From the NCBI GenBank assembly GCA_964596165.1, contig CAZQTW010000099.1, positions 1 through 16,918 of the forward strand: DNA of 16,918 nt, given 5' to 3'. Each line of letters opens with the position of its first letter. Position 1 is the first letter of the stretch. The notes under the pieces are model-generated. The model had not been told where the DNA came from. It saw only the letters and a list, made by a program, of their open reading frames with translations, and ran no database searches. The translations under genes were made by a program, and so were the position numbers. This DNA is from CAYUQT01 sp964596165. GTDB lineage: Bacteria; Planctomycetota; Phycisphaerae; UBA1845; JAFGLZ01. Positions 7,701 to 15,000 of the stretch are shown in pieces.

Positions 7701-9594
7701 GAGTCGTTGTTCCGGGAATCCCTCGCCGAAATCCGCGACGTATGACAGGATCGTACAATGAGCAGCGATTCCGCGGAGATTCGCGTTGGGATCGAAGATC
7801 ACATAGTAGTTGGGGTCGCGCCAACAAGTACCGTTCCCTCCGATGATGCCGGCCATGCACGTAGCATGCCGATCGGGGGTATAGTTGCCTGGATCGGCAT
7901 CATGGAGGATCACTCGATCCTTCAGGTCAGGATGCTCTATGTAGGGTGAGCCCACGTCATACAGCATGACGGTCACGCCCTGGCCCTCCAACCCGTACAA
8001 CCCCTGGTTCGGATCAGCCGGATTGCGGGCCTCTGTGCGCCATCGGGCCTCGATGCAATTGCCCTCCAGCGTCGGCAGCGGCGGTTCGACCCACTGAACG
8101 GCGTCGTCTTGGGCCAAGGCATCGAGGTTGGATTGCGGGATCCAGACGACGGCCGCGTTGATCGTTCGCATCACACTGCGGACCACGCCGCCATGGTTGT
8201 GAATCACCTCGACGGCCTCGGTGTCCAGATCGACATCGGGATGAAACAACACGTACAAAGCGATGGTGTCGACCTCGGCGGCCGACGCGGCAGCCTGGCC
8301 GTCGGACTGGCCGGCCTGCCCGCCGATCGTCCCTGTCTGGCCGCCCGACTTGGCGCCCGGACCATCCGGCTTCGCGGGTTGGGCCTCACCCTTCCCAATC
8401 TCACCGCTTGAACCACAGGTTTGCGAGCCAGACTCACCAGCCCGTCCTCCGGACTTGCCGGCCGTGCCGGCCTTACACTCCGCCCTTGCGACCAGAGCGG
8501 CCACGTTGCGGTTCAACACGGCGGCGGGCAGGCGGTGGGCCTTGTCGTATCTGGGCTCGACGTTCAGCACACCCTTGGTGGCCGGGGCCTTGAACTTGGC
8601 GTAATCAGGGAATTCACCCTTCAGCAGCATCGGGTGTAGTTTGTGCTCCTTCTGTACCTCCTGAGCGAAGATCGCACCGACGGCCTCGGCGGCGGCAGCG
8701 GCCTCGCGGCTGCCTTGCACATGAGCGAAAAAGGCGTTGTCGCCGACGTACCGCAACAGCTTCACACCACTGGCCTCCAAGGCGGCACGCTCGGGACCGG
8801 TCGGAATCCGATCAAACTGGACGACCTTGCGACGCTGACCCTTGGCAGACAAGACGGCGGTGGTGGAACCGGCTTCGCTTCGCTTCGCCGTGTCAAGTCC
8901 GGCTTCGCTTCGCTTCGCCGTGTCAAGTCCGGCTTCGCTTCGCTTCGCCGTGTCAAGTCCGGCTTCGCTGCGCTTCGGCACGCCTGATTCGGCCCCCGCC
9001 GTAACGGCCGGGAGCAGGCCCGCCTCGACGGCCTTCCAACGGATGCGGCCTGGGATGGGACCGGCTTCGCTTCGCTTCGCCGTGTCAGGACCAGCTTCGC
9101 TTCGCTTCGCCGNNNNNNNNNNNNNNNNNNNNNNNNNNNNNNNNNNNNNNNNNNNNNNNNNNNNNNNNNNNNNNNNNNNNNNNNNNNNNNNNNNNNNNNN
9201 NNNNNNNNNNNNTCGCCGTGTCAGGACCAGCTTCGCTTCGCTTCGCCGTGTCAGGACCAGCTTCGCTCCGCTTCGCCGTGTCAGGACCAGCTTCGCTCCG
9301 CTTCGCCGTGTCAGGACCAGCTCCGCTCTGCTTCGCCGTATCAGGACCAGCTTCGCTCCGCTTCGCCGTGTCAGGACCGGCTCCGCTCCGCTTCGCCGTG
9401 TCAGGGGCTCGGAGAGTCTCGGTTTGCTCGACGGACAACGGCGAGGCGCCGGGCTCGGCAGAACCGGCGGACCGTGTCCATAAGACCAAGAACGCAACGG
9501 CAAGGACAAGTGGCGAGACGGGAATCTTGCCTGAGCGATGACGCAAAATGAAAGTCTCCCACCAGCGGACCGACGTTGGCCTACCCGAGATCAT
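4785..9594 (-). CDS. Secreted multidomain subtilisin-like (S8, KP-43-like) protease, interrupted by assembly gap
   Basis: This is an exported serine endopeptidase. The start at 9594 has a perfect AAGGAGG 6 bases upstream and gives a signal peptide ending near residue 46 (RSAGSA). Then follow the 10-residue DTAKRSEAGP repeats (containing the N gap), a propeptide-like domain (about 8845-8630), a Gly/Ser/Gln-rich linker (8500-8270), a second propeptide-like domain (8270-8060) and the S8 domain. The catalytic residues are Asp at 7956-7958 (VMLYDVGSP), His at 7866-7868 (DRHATCMAG) and Ser at 6999-7001 (SDGTSAAC), with the oxyanion Asn in QASGNDGH. A KP-43-type beta barrel (about 6790-6440, motif VNDLDV), Ig/FN3-like modules, a nidogen-like region (5780-5180) and a divergent InlB-type repeat follow. 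The tail has Cys-Gly, a hydrophobic helix and Arg residues. Frames on the two sides of the 100-N gap differ, so a TTG start at 9509 in the downstream frame is an artefact. Confidence 0.93.
4788..4875 (-). other. C-terminal sorting or anchoring tail of the subtilase
   Basis: The last 29 residues run Cys-Gly-Arg-Gly, then a hydrophobic helix (ELGLPLALGVVVCTLVA), then RRLRSTR and stop. This three-part layout resembles CTERM-type surface sorting signals such as MYXO-CTERM or GlyGly-CTERM. Which processing enzyme would recognise it is not visible here. Confidence 0.6.
8871..8978. repeat. 30-bp tandem repeat, block B (3.6 copies)
   Basis: Three identical 30-base units at 8871-8900, 8901-8930 and 8931-8960, plus a partial, diverged fourth unit to 8978. 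In the gene's frame each unit encodes LDTAKRSEAG. The unit contains a nested CTTCG pentamer. It differs from block A mainly at the end of the unit (TCAAGTCC against TCAGGACC). Confidence 0.95.
9063..9408. repeat. 30-bp tandem repeat, block A, containing the assembly gap
   Basis: One full unit (9063-9092) and 20 bases of the next precede the N run. After it come a 16-base partial and six full units from 9229 to 9408. In frame the unit encodes DTAKRSEAGP. Units near the gap are nearly identical, while those toward the signal peptide carry point changes (for example SGAGP and KQSGAGP variants). If the array is unbroken, the phase on the two sides requires a true missing length of 24 modulo 30, a multiple of three. 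Confidence 0.93.
9113..9212. other. Assembly gap (exactly 100 N)
   Basis: The N run is exactly 100 bases, the usual placeholder for a scaffold gap of unknown size. It lies inside a tandem repeat, so repeat collapse is the likely cause. Because 100 is not a multiple of three, it breaks the reading frame of the subtilase gene artificially. Confidence 0.95.
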
Positions 9595-9600
9595 GTTCGA

Positions 9601-9607
9601 CCTCCTT
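9601..9607 (-). promoter_or_regulatory. Ribosome binding site of the subtilase gene
   Basis: AAGGAGG on the minus strand with 6 bases before the ATG at 9594. It is the strongest Shine-Dalgarno in the window and decides the start in favour of the frame that encodes the signal peptide. Confidence 0.8.
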
Positions 9608-9639
9608 CAAGTGCATCTCGCTCGCAGGCGAGGACGCAC

Positions 9640-9940
9640 AGCCACGCATGGCCACGAAAGGCACAAAGAACGCAAAGAGAAAACACCAAGCGCAGAGACT
9701 GAAAACAGACAGAACTCCACGCAGGGCGACAGAGGACGCGAAGACAAGACCAACGGCGAGAACAAGATCGCGAGCCACAGAGAACACGGAGAGACGTGAG
9801 AAGCAAAGGCGAACGGCAAAGACAACTTCACGCACACCGGGAGGCGAGGAGGACAAGAAGCGAGGCGACACGTGTCGAGCAAGATGAACGCCGCGCGAAC
9901 AAGACGGGAGCGGGCCACGACGGGCGAGGAAATGCCGGGT
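9640..9940 (-). other. T-poor (plus strand) 5' leader with degenerate short repeats
   Basis: No gene is supported here. On the plus strand only 9 of the 240 bases from 9661 to 9900 are T, so an mRNA read from the minus strand would be almost free of A. Minus-strand text repeats short related words, such as TCTCTGCG, TTTGCG, TCTTTGTG, TCTCCGTG and TCTCTGTGG, at spacings of about 7-9 bases. Similar degenerate words occur between genes in many environmental bacteria; their function is unknown to me. It lies directly upstream of the subtilase. Confidence 0.7.
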
Positions 9941-10053
9941 CAGTATGATGCGTCGACAGAATTCGGCATTCCGGGAAAATGCGTTGGCAGCCATCCCTCT
10001 CACCATCTCCGTGTCGGAAGTCACATCTGTCAATACTAAGAATGTTGGGTATG

Positions 10054-10082
10054 ATACTATTCACAATGGACATATTAGTCAA
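10054..10082 (-). promoter_or_regulatory. Candidate sigma-70-type promoter, leftward
   Basis: On the minus strand TTGACT (10082-10077) and TAGTAT (10059-10054) are separated by 17 bases. It would give a leader of about 450 bases before the subtilase ATG, including the T-poor stretch. Matches are 5 of 6 and 4 of 6 to the consensus, so in AT-rich DNA chance is possible. Confidence 0.3.
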
Positions 10083-10117
10083 GTGATAATACTATCTGTG
10101 AGGTGATTTTTCTTCAT

Positions 10118-10136
10118 TGCGCTAGTTAGTGCGCTA
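10118..10136. repeat. Short direct repeat TGCGCTA, possible operator
   Basis: TGCGCTA occurs at 10118-10124 and again at 10130-10136, a 12-base step, close to one helical turn. It is the GC-richer spot inside the AT-rich island. A regulator binding site is a guess. Confidence 0.3.
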
Positions 10137-10200
10137 TTAACAAATTGACAAACTACAATGTTTTACATGACATATAGAAATATCACTATATATGCACTTG

Positions 10201-10614
10201 TCAATATCTGCAGTTTGCTGAGCCACCCACTTTCTCCGGCGAAATGCAGTCGGCGCAGGTCACGGGGTGGAGTCGATCAAGGACGGACGGCAGCCTCCGA
10301 AACCGGACGCCCCACGAGCCCCTGAGAGCGCGATGCCCGCCACGTGGAGAAGCCTTGGCGTTCTTTCGTCGTTTCAAGGTTTGAACCCTTCGCGACGCAG
10401 CTTTTTGCGGGGGGTGTACGACAACGCGGTTCTGAGTTCTCTCTTGTGACCCTTCGGGCCGGGGGACCTGTCGCCCGATCCGCACAGTGGGGCACAAGAG
10501 TCTGTCACGCACTCGTTCGCCGGTGGCGATACGAGCTTCTCTGGTCGATCGGATTCTTACCGGATATGATGCGTAATTGCGATATGTGCATGGAGCCCGC
10601 CACATTCCGCGTGT
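10201..10614. other. Gene-free stretch, nothing recognised
   Basis: Base composition returns to the GC-rich norm. Several overlapping frames are open on both strands, but none shows a recognisable domain, a signal peptide or a good ribosome binding site. It may hold the 5' leader of the downstream glycosyltransferase gene or the remnant of something older. Confidence 0.4.
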
Positions 10615-12186
10615 GTGGAAGGTGTCTTGCCTTGCGAGGGAACCACGGCCTTGTCCGCCACTGCCGTCACAGACAGCAACACGCCATCCTTCGACCGAAC
10701 CGATTACATTCTGGGCGCGGTCTCCGGTCTGGTTGTCTTGATCACGTTGCTCCCGATCGTCCGGGCGGCCCAACCCGGCTTCTTATCGACCACGGACATC
10801 GTGCCCTATATCGTGCAGGCGCACATCTTCGCGAGCGGGCACCTGACCCGCCCTGCGCCTCCCAGAGAGCTTTCGTCGTTCTTCCTGACCCACGGCATGC
10901 TCGAGTGCGGAGGGCGTGAATTCTCTCGTCAACCGCCGGGCGCCTCAGCGGTGTTCGCCCTCCTCATGCCCGTTGTACGGGACATTCGCTTGGCGCCGCC
11001 CGTGTTGTCCGCCCTGACAACGGTACTGACCTACTTCTGGGTTCGCCGGGCCTTTGATCGCAGGATCGCCGTCACGAGTATCGCGATCTGCCTTCTCGGA
11101 GGGTTCTATTACAAAGTGATATGCTGTTCCGCGCACTCCTACGTTCCAAGCAATCTTTTCTTTGCGGCAAGCCTGCTGATGCTGACCACCGCCCTGTCTC
11201 GTTCCGACATCCTGGCCGCACTGCTTTGCGGATCATTTGTCGGGCTTCAGTTCACCGTACGGCCCTTCACGGCGGTGTTGGTCTTCCTTGCGATGGTCGT
11301 AATAGGGGTGGGGATATTCAGGGGACGTCCTCGGACGTTTTCCCAGGGGGTGGCCTTTGCCGCCGGGTTTTCAATGGGCGTCGTCCTGTTGCTGATTCAC
11401 AATCGGATCGTCACGCACCATTGGTGGCCATTGGCGTTCGGCCTTTATGAACCCGCCGATAGACTGGGATTCGGTCTGCGAGGATTCGGACCTGTTCGGC
11501 TCAATCACACGCCTCTATTGGCGCTGAAGAACCTCCTGGCGACCTGCCGTGAGATGTCCGTAGGTTTCTTCAGGAATTACGTGCTGCTAATCCCCATTTT
11601 CGCTTGGTGGGTCGGTTGGGTTGTGAACCGTGGCCGGTCCGCCGTCGGCCGACCGACGCGTTGGGACGTCTCGCTTGTCCTGCTGATTGCCCTGATCATC
11701 GGCGGGCACACGGCCTATTGGTGTCCGCGTTGCGTAAACTACTTTGAGACGTACCCCCTTTTTGCCGTGCTTATCTCCCGGGGGATCTGGTATGTGGTGG
11801 GAGACAGGCAAGTGCTTCGATACCTGATCGGCCTACTGCTTGTCATACTTATTGGCCACTGGGCCGTGTCGATCCCGGTAGGAATCCAGCGGCAAATCCC
11901 TCCTTCCATCCTGGCGGCCCACGGAGACATTGAGCGCGCTCGCCGTGAGTTTGGAAAGCTGTTGGTATTCCTCAGCACGCCCGATCGGTTGGGATATGCC
12001 CCGCCACCCTTGCGCTTCGATCACTTCATCGTCCCCGGCTGGTTCAACTGTTCGATGGCAGCGGAAGAGCCTGTGATTTTCGCTATCAACCAAGGCTCAG
12101 AAAACGGACGTCTGATTGCTCGCTATCCCGACCGTTACCCCTGCGTTCTGAGGGACACTTCCGAGACTAAGGAGAAGCAGCGCTAG
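10615..12186 (+). CDS. Polytopic GT-C-like glycosyltransferase (ArnT/PMT type)
   Basis: The protein has 523 residues and about ten or more hydrophobic segments. After the first segment (about residues 33-52) comes an acidic loop motif, STTDIVPYIVQAHIFASGHL, in the place where GT-C enzymes of the PMT/ArnT type have their catalytic Asp or Glu. GREFSRQPPGASAVFALLMP then matches the Tyr-x-Pro-Pro-Gly style loop of this group. These enzymes move a sugar from a polyprenyl-phosphate donor to protein or lipid on the outer face of the cytoplasmic membrane. Donor and acceptor cannot be told. The start is unsure: GTG at 10615 has no clear ribosome binding site, and an in-frame TTG at 10627 sits just after GGAAGG. 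It is separated by about 300 bases from the next co-oriented gene. Confidence 0.78.
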   Translation: MEGVLPCEGTTALSATAVTDSNTPSFDRTDYILGAVSGLVVLITLLPIVRAAQPGFLSTTDIVPYIVQAHIFASGHLTRPAPPRELSSFFLTHGMLECGGREFSRQPPGASAVFALLMPVVRDIRLAPPVLSALTTVLTYFWVRRAFDRRIAVTSIAICLLGGFYYKVICCSAHSYVPSNLFFAASLLMLTTALSRSDILAALLCGSFVGLQFTVRPFTAVLVFLAMVVIGVGIFRGRPRTFSQGVAFAAGFSMGVVLLLIHNRIVTHHWWPLAFGLYEPADRLGFGLRGFGPVRLNHTPLLALKNLLATCREMSVGFFRNYVLLIPIFAWWVGWVVNRGRSAVGRPTRWDVSLVLLIALIIGGHTAYWCPRCVNYFETYPLFAVLISRGIWYVVGDRQVLRYLIGLLLVILIGHWAVSIPVGIQRQIPPSILAAHGDIERARREFGKLLVFLSTPDRLGYAPPPLRFDHFIVPGWFNCSMAAEEPVIFAINQGSENGRLIARYPDRYPCVLRDTSETKEKQR

Positions 12187-12484
12187 CAGACCGGAAGGAG
12201 ATCGACGGGCAGAGACGACCGGCCGACCTTACCCCTCTGCTCACGCGCCGTGGGCGATCATCGCTGTTGATCGGATCGGTGTGAATACCTTGTGGACATG
12301 CCGCTGTTCATAGACAGGTCCTGCCTTCAGATCCTTTCGGTCTCCGGCGGTTGAAAGGGGCTTTTGGCCTTTCGCCACCGTCTTTCAGGACCGACCGATG
12401 GCCCCGTAAGCTTGACCCATCGCGCATACTGCCTTACATTGTCGACACTGAATCTTGCGCCGCCTATTGGAGGTCCTATCGAAG
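12187..12484 (+). other. Intergenic region before the oxidoreductase
   Basis: No gene is supported. It holds a short imperfect hairpin around 12352-12380 (GAAAGG pairing with CCTTTC) without a T run, and a candidate promoter at 12412-12440. Confidence 0.5.
12412..12440 (+). promoter_or_regulatory. Candidate sigma-70-type promoter of the oxidoreductase gene
   Basis: TTGACC (12412-12417) and TACATT (12435-12440) are separated by 17 bases, with the ATG 44 bases after the -10 element. This suggests that the oxidoreductase can be transcribed independently of the glycosyltransferase. Confidence 0.45.
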
Positions 12485-13750
12485 ATGACCACACCGATCG
12501 ATCAAAGTCGTCGTGATTTCCTGAGACATGCCGCGACCGTAGCCGGCACAGGGCTTGTCGCCGCCAGTCTGCCCCACCGAGCGAAGGCCCAGAGCTTTCC
12601 GGCCAACGAGCGGATCGGGGTAGGGTTGATCGGTCTGGGAAGCATGGGCAGCAGCCACCTCATGATCCTGACGTTGCTCAAGGAAAAACTCAGAGAACCT
12701 GTGGAGGTCGTTGCCGTCTGCGACGTCCACTACAAGCGTTTGGACGAAACCGCCGGCAAGAGCGGCGCCAAGCCGTATAAGGTCTGGACGGAGTTGTTGG
12801 CCGACAAGCAGGTTGACGCCGTGGTGATTGCCACGCCGGATCATTGGCATGCCCCGATGACGTTGGCCGCCCTCGATGCGGGCAAGGACGTCTACTGTGA
12901 AAAACCCATGACCCATTATGACCACCTCGACCTAGCCAAGAAGGTCGTCGAGACCGTAGCCGCCAAGAAGCGCGTCATGCAGTTGGGCACGCAGAAGCTC
13001 TCCGGAGGTTGCTGGCCCGTGGCCAAGGAGAACGTTGCCTCCCTTGGCAAGATCGTCCAGGCGGAGGGCTCCGATTGCCGCAGAGGCCCGACGTATATGC
13101 CCAGACCTACCGAGCCGACGCCCGTGCCCGGCAAGACGCTGGACTGGGATATGTGGCTGGGCTGCGACCTCACGAGAGTTCCCAAGCGTCCGTTCGACCG
13201 GCTTCGCCTGCTTGCCTTCCGGGCCTTCTGGGATTACTCGGGCGGACCGGGTACGGATCAGTTCCCGCACGTCTTGACCCCCTGGGTCAAGACGTTGGAT
13301 CTGGGCTTCCCCAAACGCGTGGTGACCGCCGGCGGGCTCTATTTCTGGCATGACGGGCGCGAGGTTCCCGACACGGTTCACACCTGCATCGATTATGAGC
13401 GCGGTCCGACGGTCAGCCTCTTCGCCTCGCTGGCGTCTGCGCAGAACGGCCCGATGATGATTCGCGGGCAGAAGGCCACCATGAACGTCCGCGAACCCGA
13501 CGAAGTCCAAATCACCCGCCCGAAAGAAGGTGAGGGCGAGGAGTCGGAGGTATTGAGGGGCAAGGAGGGGAACTTCTATCTGAATCACTGGCGCGACTTC
13601 TTGACGTGCATGAGGACGCGGAACAAGCCCGTAAGCAATGAGGACATTGGCTATCGCGTCATGGTGGCACTGGCCATGGGCATCAAGAGCTATCGGTCGG
13701 GCAAAGCGGTGGGCTTCAACCCGGACGAGGGCACAATCAAGGAATTGTGA
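12485..13750 (+). CDS. Tat-exported Gfo/Idh/MocA family oxidoreductase
   Basis: The protein has 421 residues from the ATG at 12485, which has GGAGG 11 bases upstream; an upstream TTG (12455) would spoil the signal peptide. SRRDFLRHAATVAG near the N-terminus is a twin-arginine motif, followed by a hydrophobic stretch and a likely cleavage site near RAKAQ, so it acts outside the cytoplasmic membrane after folding with its cofactor. The Rossmann motif is GLIGLGSMG, and the EKP motif (YCEKPMTHYDH) has the conserved Lys. GGPGTDQFPHVL fits the Asp-His pair of the C-terminal domain. The family oxidises or reduces sugars and cyclitols with NAD(P). The substrate is unknown. Tat-exported members are very common in planctomycetes. 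All key residues look intact. Confidence 0.94.
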   Translation: MTTPIDQSRRDFLRHAATVAGTGLVAASLPHRAKAQSFPANERIGVGLIGLGSMGSSHLMILTLLKEKLREPVEVVAVCDVHYKRLDETAGKSGAKPYKVWTELLADKQVDAVVIATPDHWHAPMTLAALDAGKDVYCEKPMTHYDHLDLAKKVVETVAAKKRVMQLGTQKLSGGCWPVAKENVASLGKIVQAEGSDCRRGPTYMPRPTEPTPVPGKTLDWDMWLGCDLTRVPKRPFDRLRLLAFRAFWDYSGGPGTDQFPHVLTPWVKTLDLGFPKRVVTAGGLYFWHDGREVPDTVHTCIDYERGPTVSLFASLASAQNGPMMIRGQKATMNVREPDEVQITRPKEGEGEESEVLRGKEGNFYLNHWRDFLTCMRTRNKPVSNEDIGYRVMVALAMGIKSYRSGKAVGFNPDEGTIKEL

Positions 13751-13842
13751 AAGAAGGGTCAGGAATCCGTGACGCGGCCGGGGACATCCTTTCATTTCCA
13801 CTCACCAAACCCCGGTCTCTGATCGACTCTTGAACGCGACGC

Positions 13843-14952
13843 ATGGCTGAGAAATCCCGTCAAACCCGATTCAAGCTGATCGCCATCCTGGGTGGGTTGC
13901 TTGCGGTGTTGGTTGTGTCCGAGATCGCTGCGCGGGTCTATGGGATGCTCACCGCCCAGGCTTCCGCCGGGTCCGAGAAACCAGACAACGTAGGCAAGGT
14001 CTACACAGGAGCCACGTTGGGGGAGATCCTGGGCCGCGTACCGGACGATCCGCATCTCACGCGAATCCTCTTCTTGGGTGACTCTTATACGCGGGGTGTC
14101 GGCGTCGAGCCCAATGAGACATTCGTGTACCGAGTGGGGGTGTTGCTGGAGAAATGGAGGCCCGGACGGTATGTCACCATCAACTGTGGTGTGCCGGGCA
14201 TGGATAGCATCGGAGAGTGGGGAATCTACAACCAGATCAGAGACATCGCGCGCGCCGATGTGGTGGTGCAGGTGATCTCGCCGAGAGGCCTTGACGTTGA
14301 CGCCTGCAAGCACTTGTACCCCATCCAGGAATTCGGCGCCCGACGCGTGTGGACGTCGAAGTACTCTTATCTCTCGGCGCTTGTGGAACTCAGTATCCGA
14401 AAGTCCATCTTCCAGGAGCGATTTCTCGAGTATTTGAAAGGTGGCTCAACGCAGGAGCAACGTGTCAGGGCTTGGCGCATCTTCCTGCATGAGACCCTAG
14501 CCACCAAGCGCCTCGTTGAAGAGGGCGGCGCCGCTTACGTCATGGTACGTTTTCCGCTGGTTGGGTTTTTCGGACACGGGGAGTACCCCCTAGAGGACGT
14601 CCATCGGCAAGGCGCCGCCTTGGCTGCCGACCTCAAGCTGTCGTATCTCGATCTGTTGGATTTCATTCGGGGGCAAGACAGGGCTTCGATGGCCGTCTCT
14701 GCGGATGACCCTCATCCCAGCGCGCTCGCCCACGAGATCGCGGCGAGGCACATTACGGACTTCCTGAAGCAGCACATTCTTCCGAAGATCCCCGTCCCCA
14801 CGACCAAACAGGCGCGCAAGCCGCGTACTCCGCAGGAGGTCGCCGCCGATGCGTCCAAGCACTTTCATGAGCTCCTAGAGATGGACCCGACCTGTGAGGC
14901 GGCGAGACTGTGGCTGGCCAGATCGCGGACGGACAGTCCGCCGAAACCGTAA
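13843..14952 (+). CDS. Membrane-anchored SGNH/GDSL-like protein
   Basis: The protein has 369 residues, with one N-terminal membrane segment (about residues 11-30) and the rest outside. Block I, ILFLGDSYTRGVG, gives the nucleophile Ser. NCGVPGMDS follows as the second block. DDPHPSALAHE near residue 289 gives the Asp-x-x-His pair. The usual block III Asn-Asp is not evident: the matching strand reads VVVQVISPRGLDVD. The last 50 residues (HFHELLEMDPTCEAARLWLA) resemble a single TPR unit. Relatives remove or add acyl groups on carbohydrates or act on lipids; substrate is unknown here. It begins 92 bases after the oxidoreductase on the same strand, without a clear ribosome binding site, so the start is less certain. 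It converges with the YfhO gene, 41 bases away. Confidence 0.83.
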   Translation: MAEKSRQTRFKLIAILGGLLAVLVVSEIAARVYGMLTAQASAGSEKPDNVGKVYTGATLGEILGRVPDDPHLTRILFLGDSYTRGVGVEPNETFVYRVGVLLEKWRPGRYVTINCGVPGMDSIGEWGIYNQIRDIARADVVVQVISPRGLDVDACKHLYPIQEFGARRVWTSKYSYLSALVELSIRKSIFQERFLEYLKGGSTQEQRVRAWRIFLHETLATKRLVEEGGAAYVMVRFPLVGFFGHGEYPLEDVHRQGAALAADLKLSYLDLLDFIRGQDRASMAVSADDPHPSALAHEIAARHITDFLKQHILPKIPVPTTKQARKPRTPQEVAADASKHFHELLEMDPTCEAARLWLARSRTDSPPKP

Positions 14953-14963
14953 CTGCCGCGACG

Positions 14964-15000
14964 GAGCTGAGCGAGAGCATGTGAGTGGTCCCTTCAGCTC
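14964..15000. terminator. Possible hairpin between convergent genes
   Basis: GAGCTGA (14964-14970) and TCAGCTC (14994-15000) form a 7-base inverted repeat with a 23-base loop between the ends of the SGNH and YfhO genes. The right arm overlaps the YfhO stop. There is no T run on either side, so intrinsic termination is weakly supported. Confidence 0.25.

Larger units (their letters stand above)
10021..10200. promoter_or_regulatory. AT-rich island between divergent genes
   Basis: By count, 57 of 180 bases are G or C (about 32%), against clearly GC-rich flanks. It lies between the leftward subtilase and the rightward glycosyltransferase and has no convincing gene. It is the most promoter-like stretch in the window, with several TTGACA-like and TATA-like words on both strands. 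Confidence 0.5.

Noticed and set aside
8871..9408. CRISPR array
   Set aside because: The 30-base units are directly adjacent without unique spacers and are in frame inside a coding region.
8842..9483. Plus-strand open frame reading ASLRFAVSGP repeats
   Set aside because: It is the complement of the 30-bp repeat. The period is a multiple of three, so frames without a stop in the unit stay open. The minus-strand frame has a signal peptide and a ribosome binding site.
9213..9509. TTG start at 9509 for the protease
   Set aside because: It depends on the arbitrary 100-N length, has no Shine-Dalgarno or signal peptide, and translates the repeat in a frame different from the one used downstream of the gap.
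9581..10033. Minus-strand open frame in the T-poor leader
   Set aside because: It is Cys/Leu/Ser/Phe-rich low-complexity text caused by the base skew, and it overlaps the protease ribosome binding site.
10201..10919. Open frames on both strands before and across the glycosyltransferase start (10201-10773 minus, 10344-10919 plus)
   Set aside because: No domain, no ribosome binding site, and they overlap the real gene out of frame.
12352..12380. Terminator after the glycosyltransferase
   Set aside because: Only six bases pair cleanly (GAAAGG/CCTTTC) and no T run follows.
12455..12484. TTG start at 12455 for the oxidoreductase
   Set aside because: The GGAGG at 12469-12473 lies downstream of it and serves the ATG at 12485, which gives a normal Tat signal peptide.
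13778..13815. CCGGGG/CCCCGG inverted repeat between the oxidoreductase and SGNH genes
   Set aside because: Six bases with a 26-base loop is likely by chance in GC-rich DNA.
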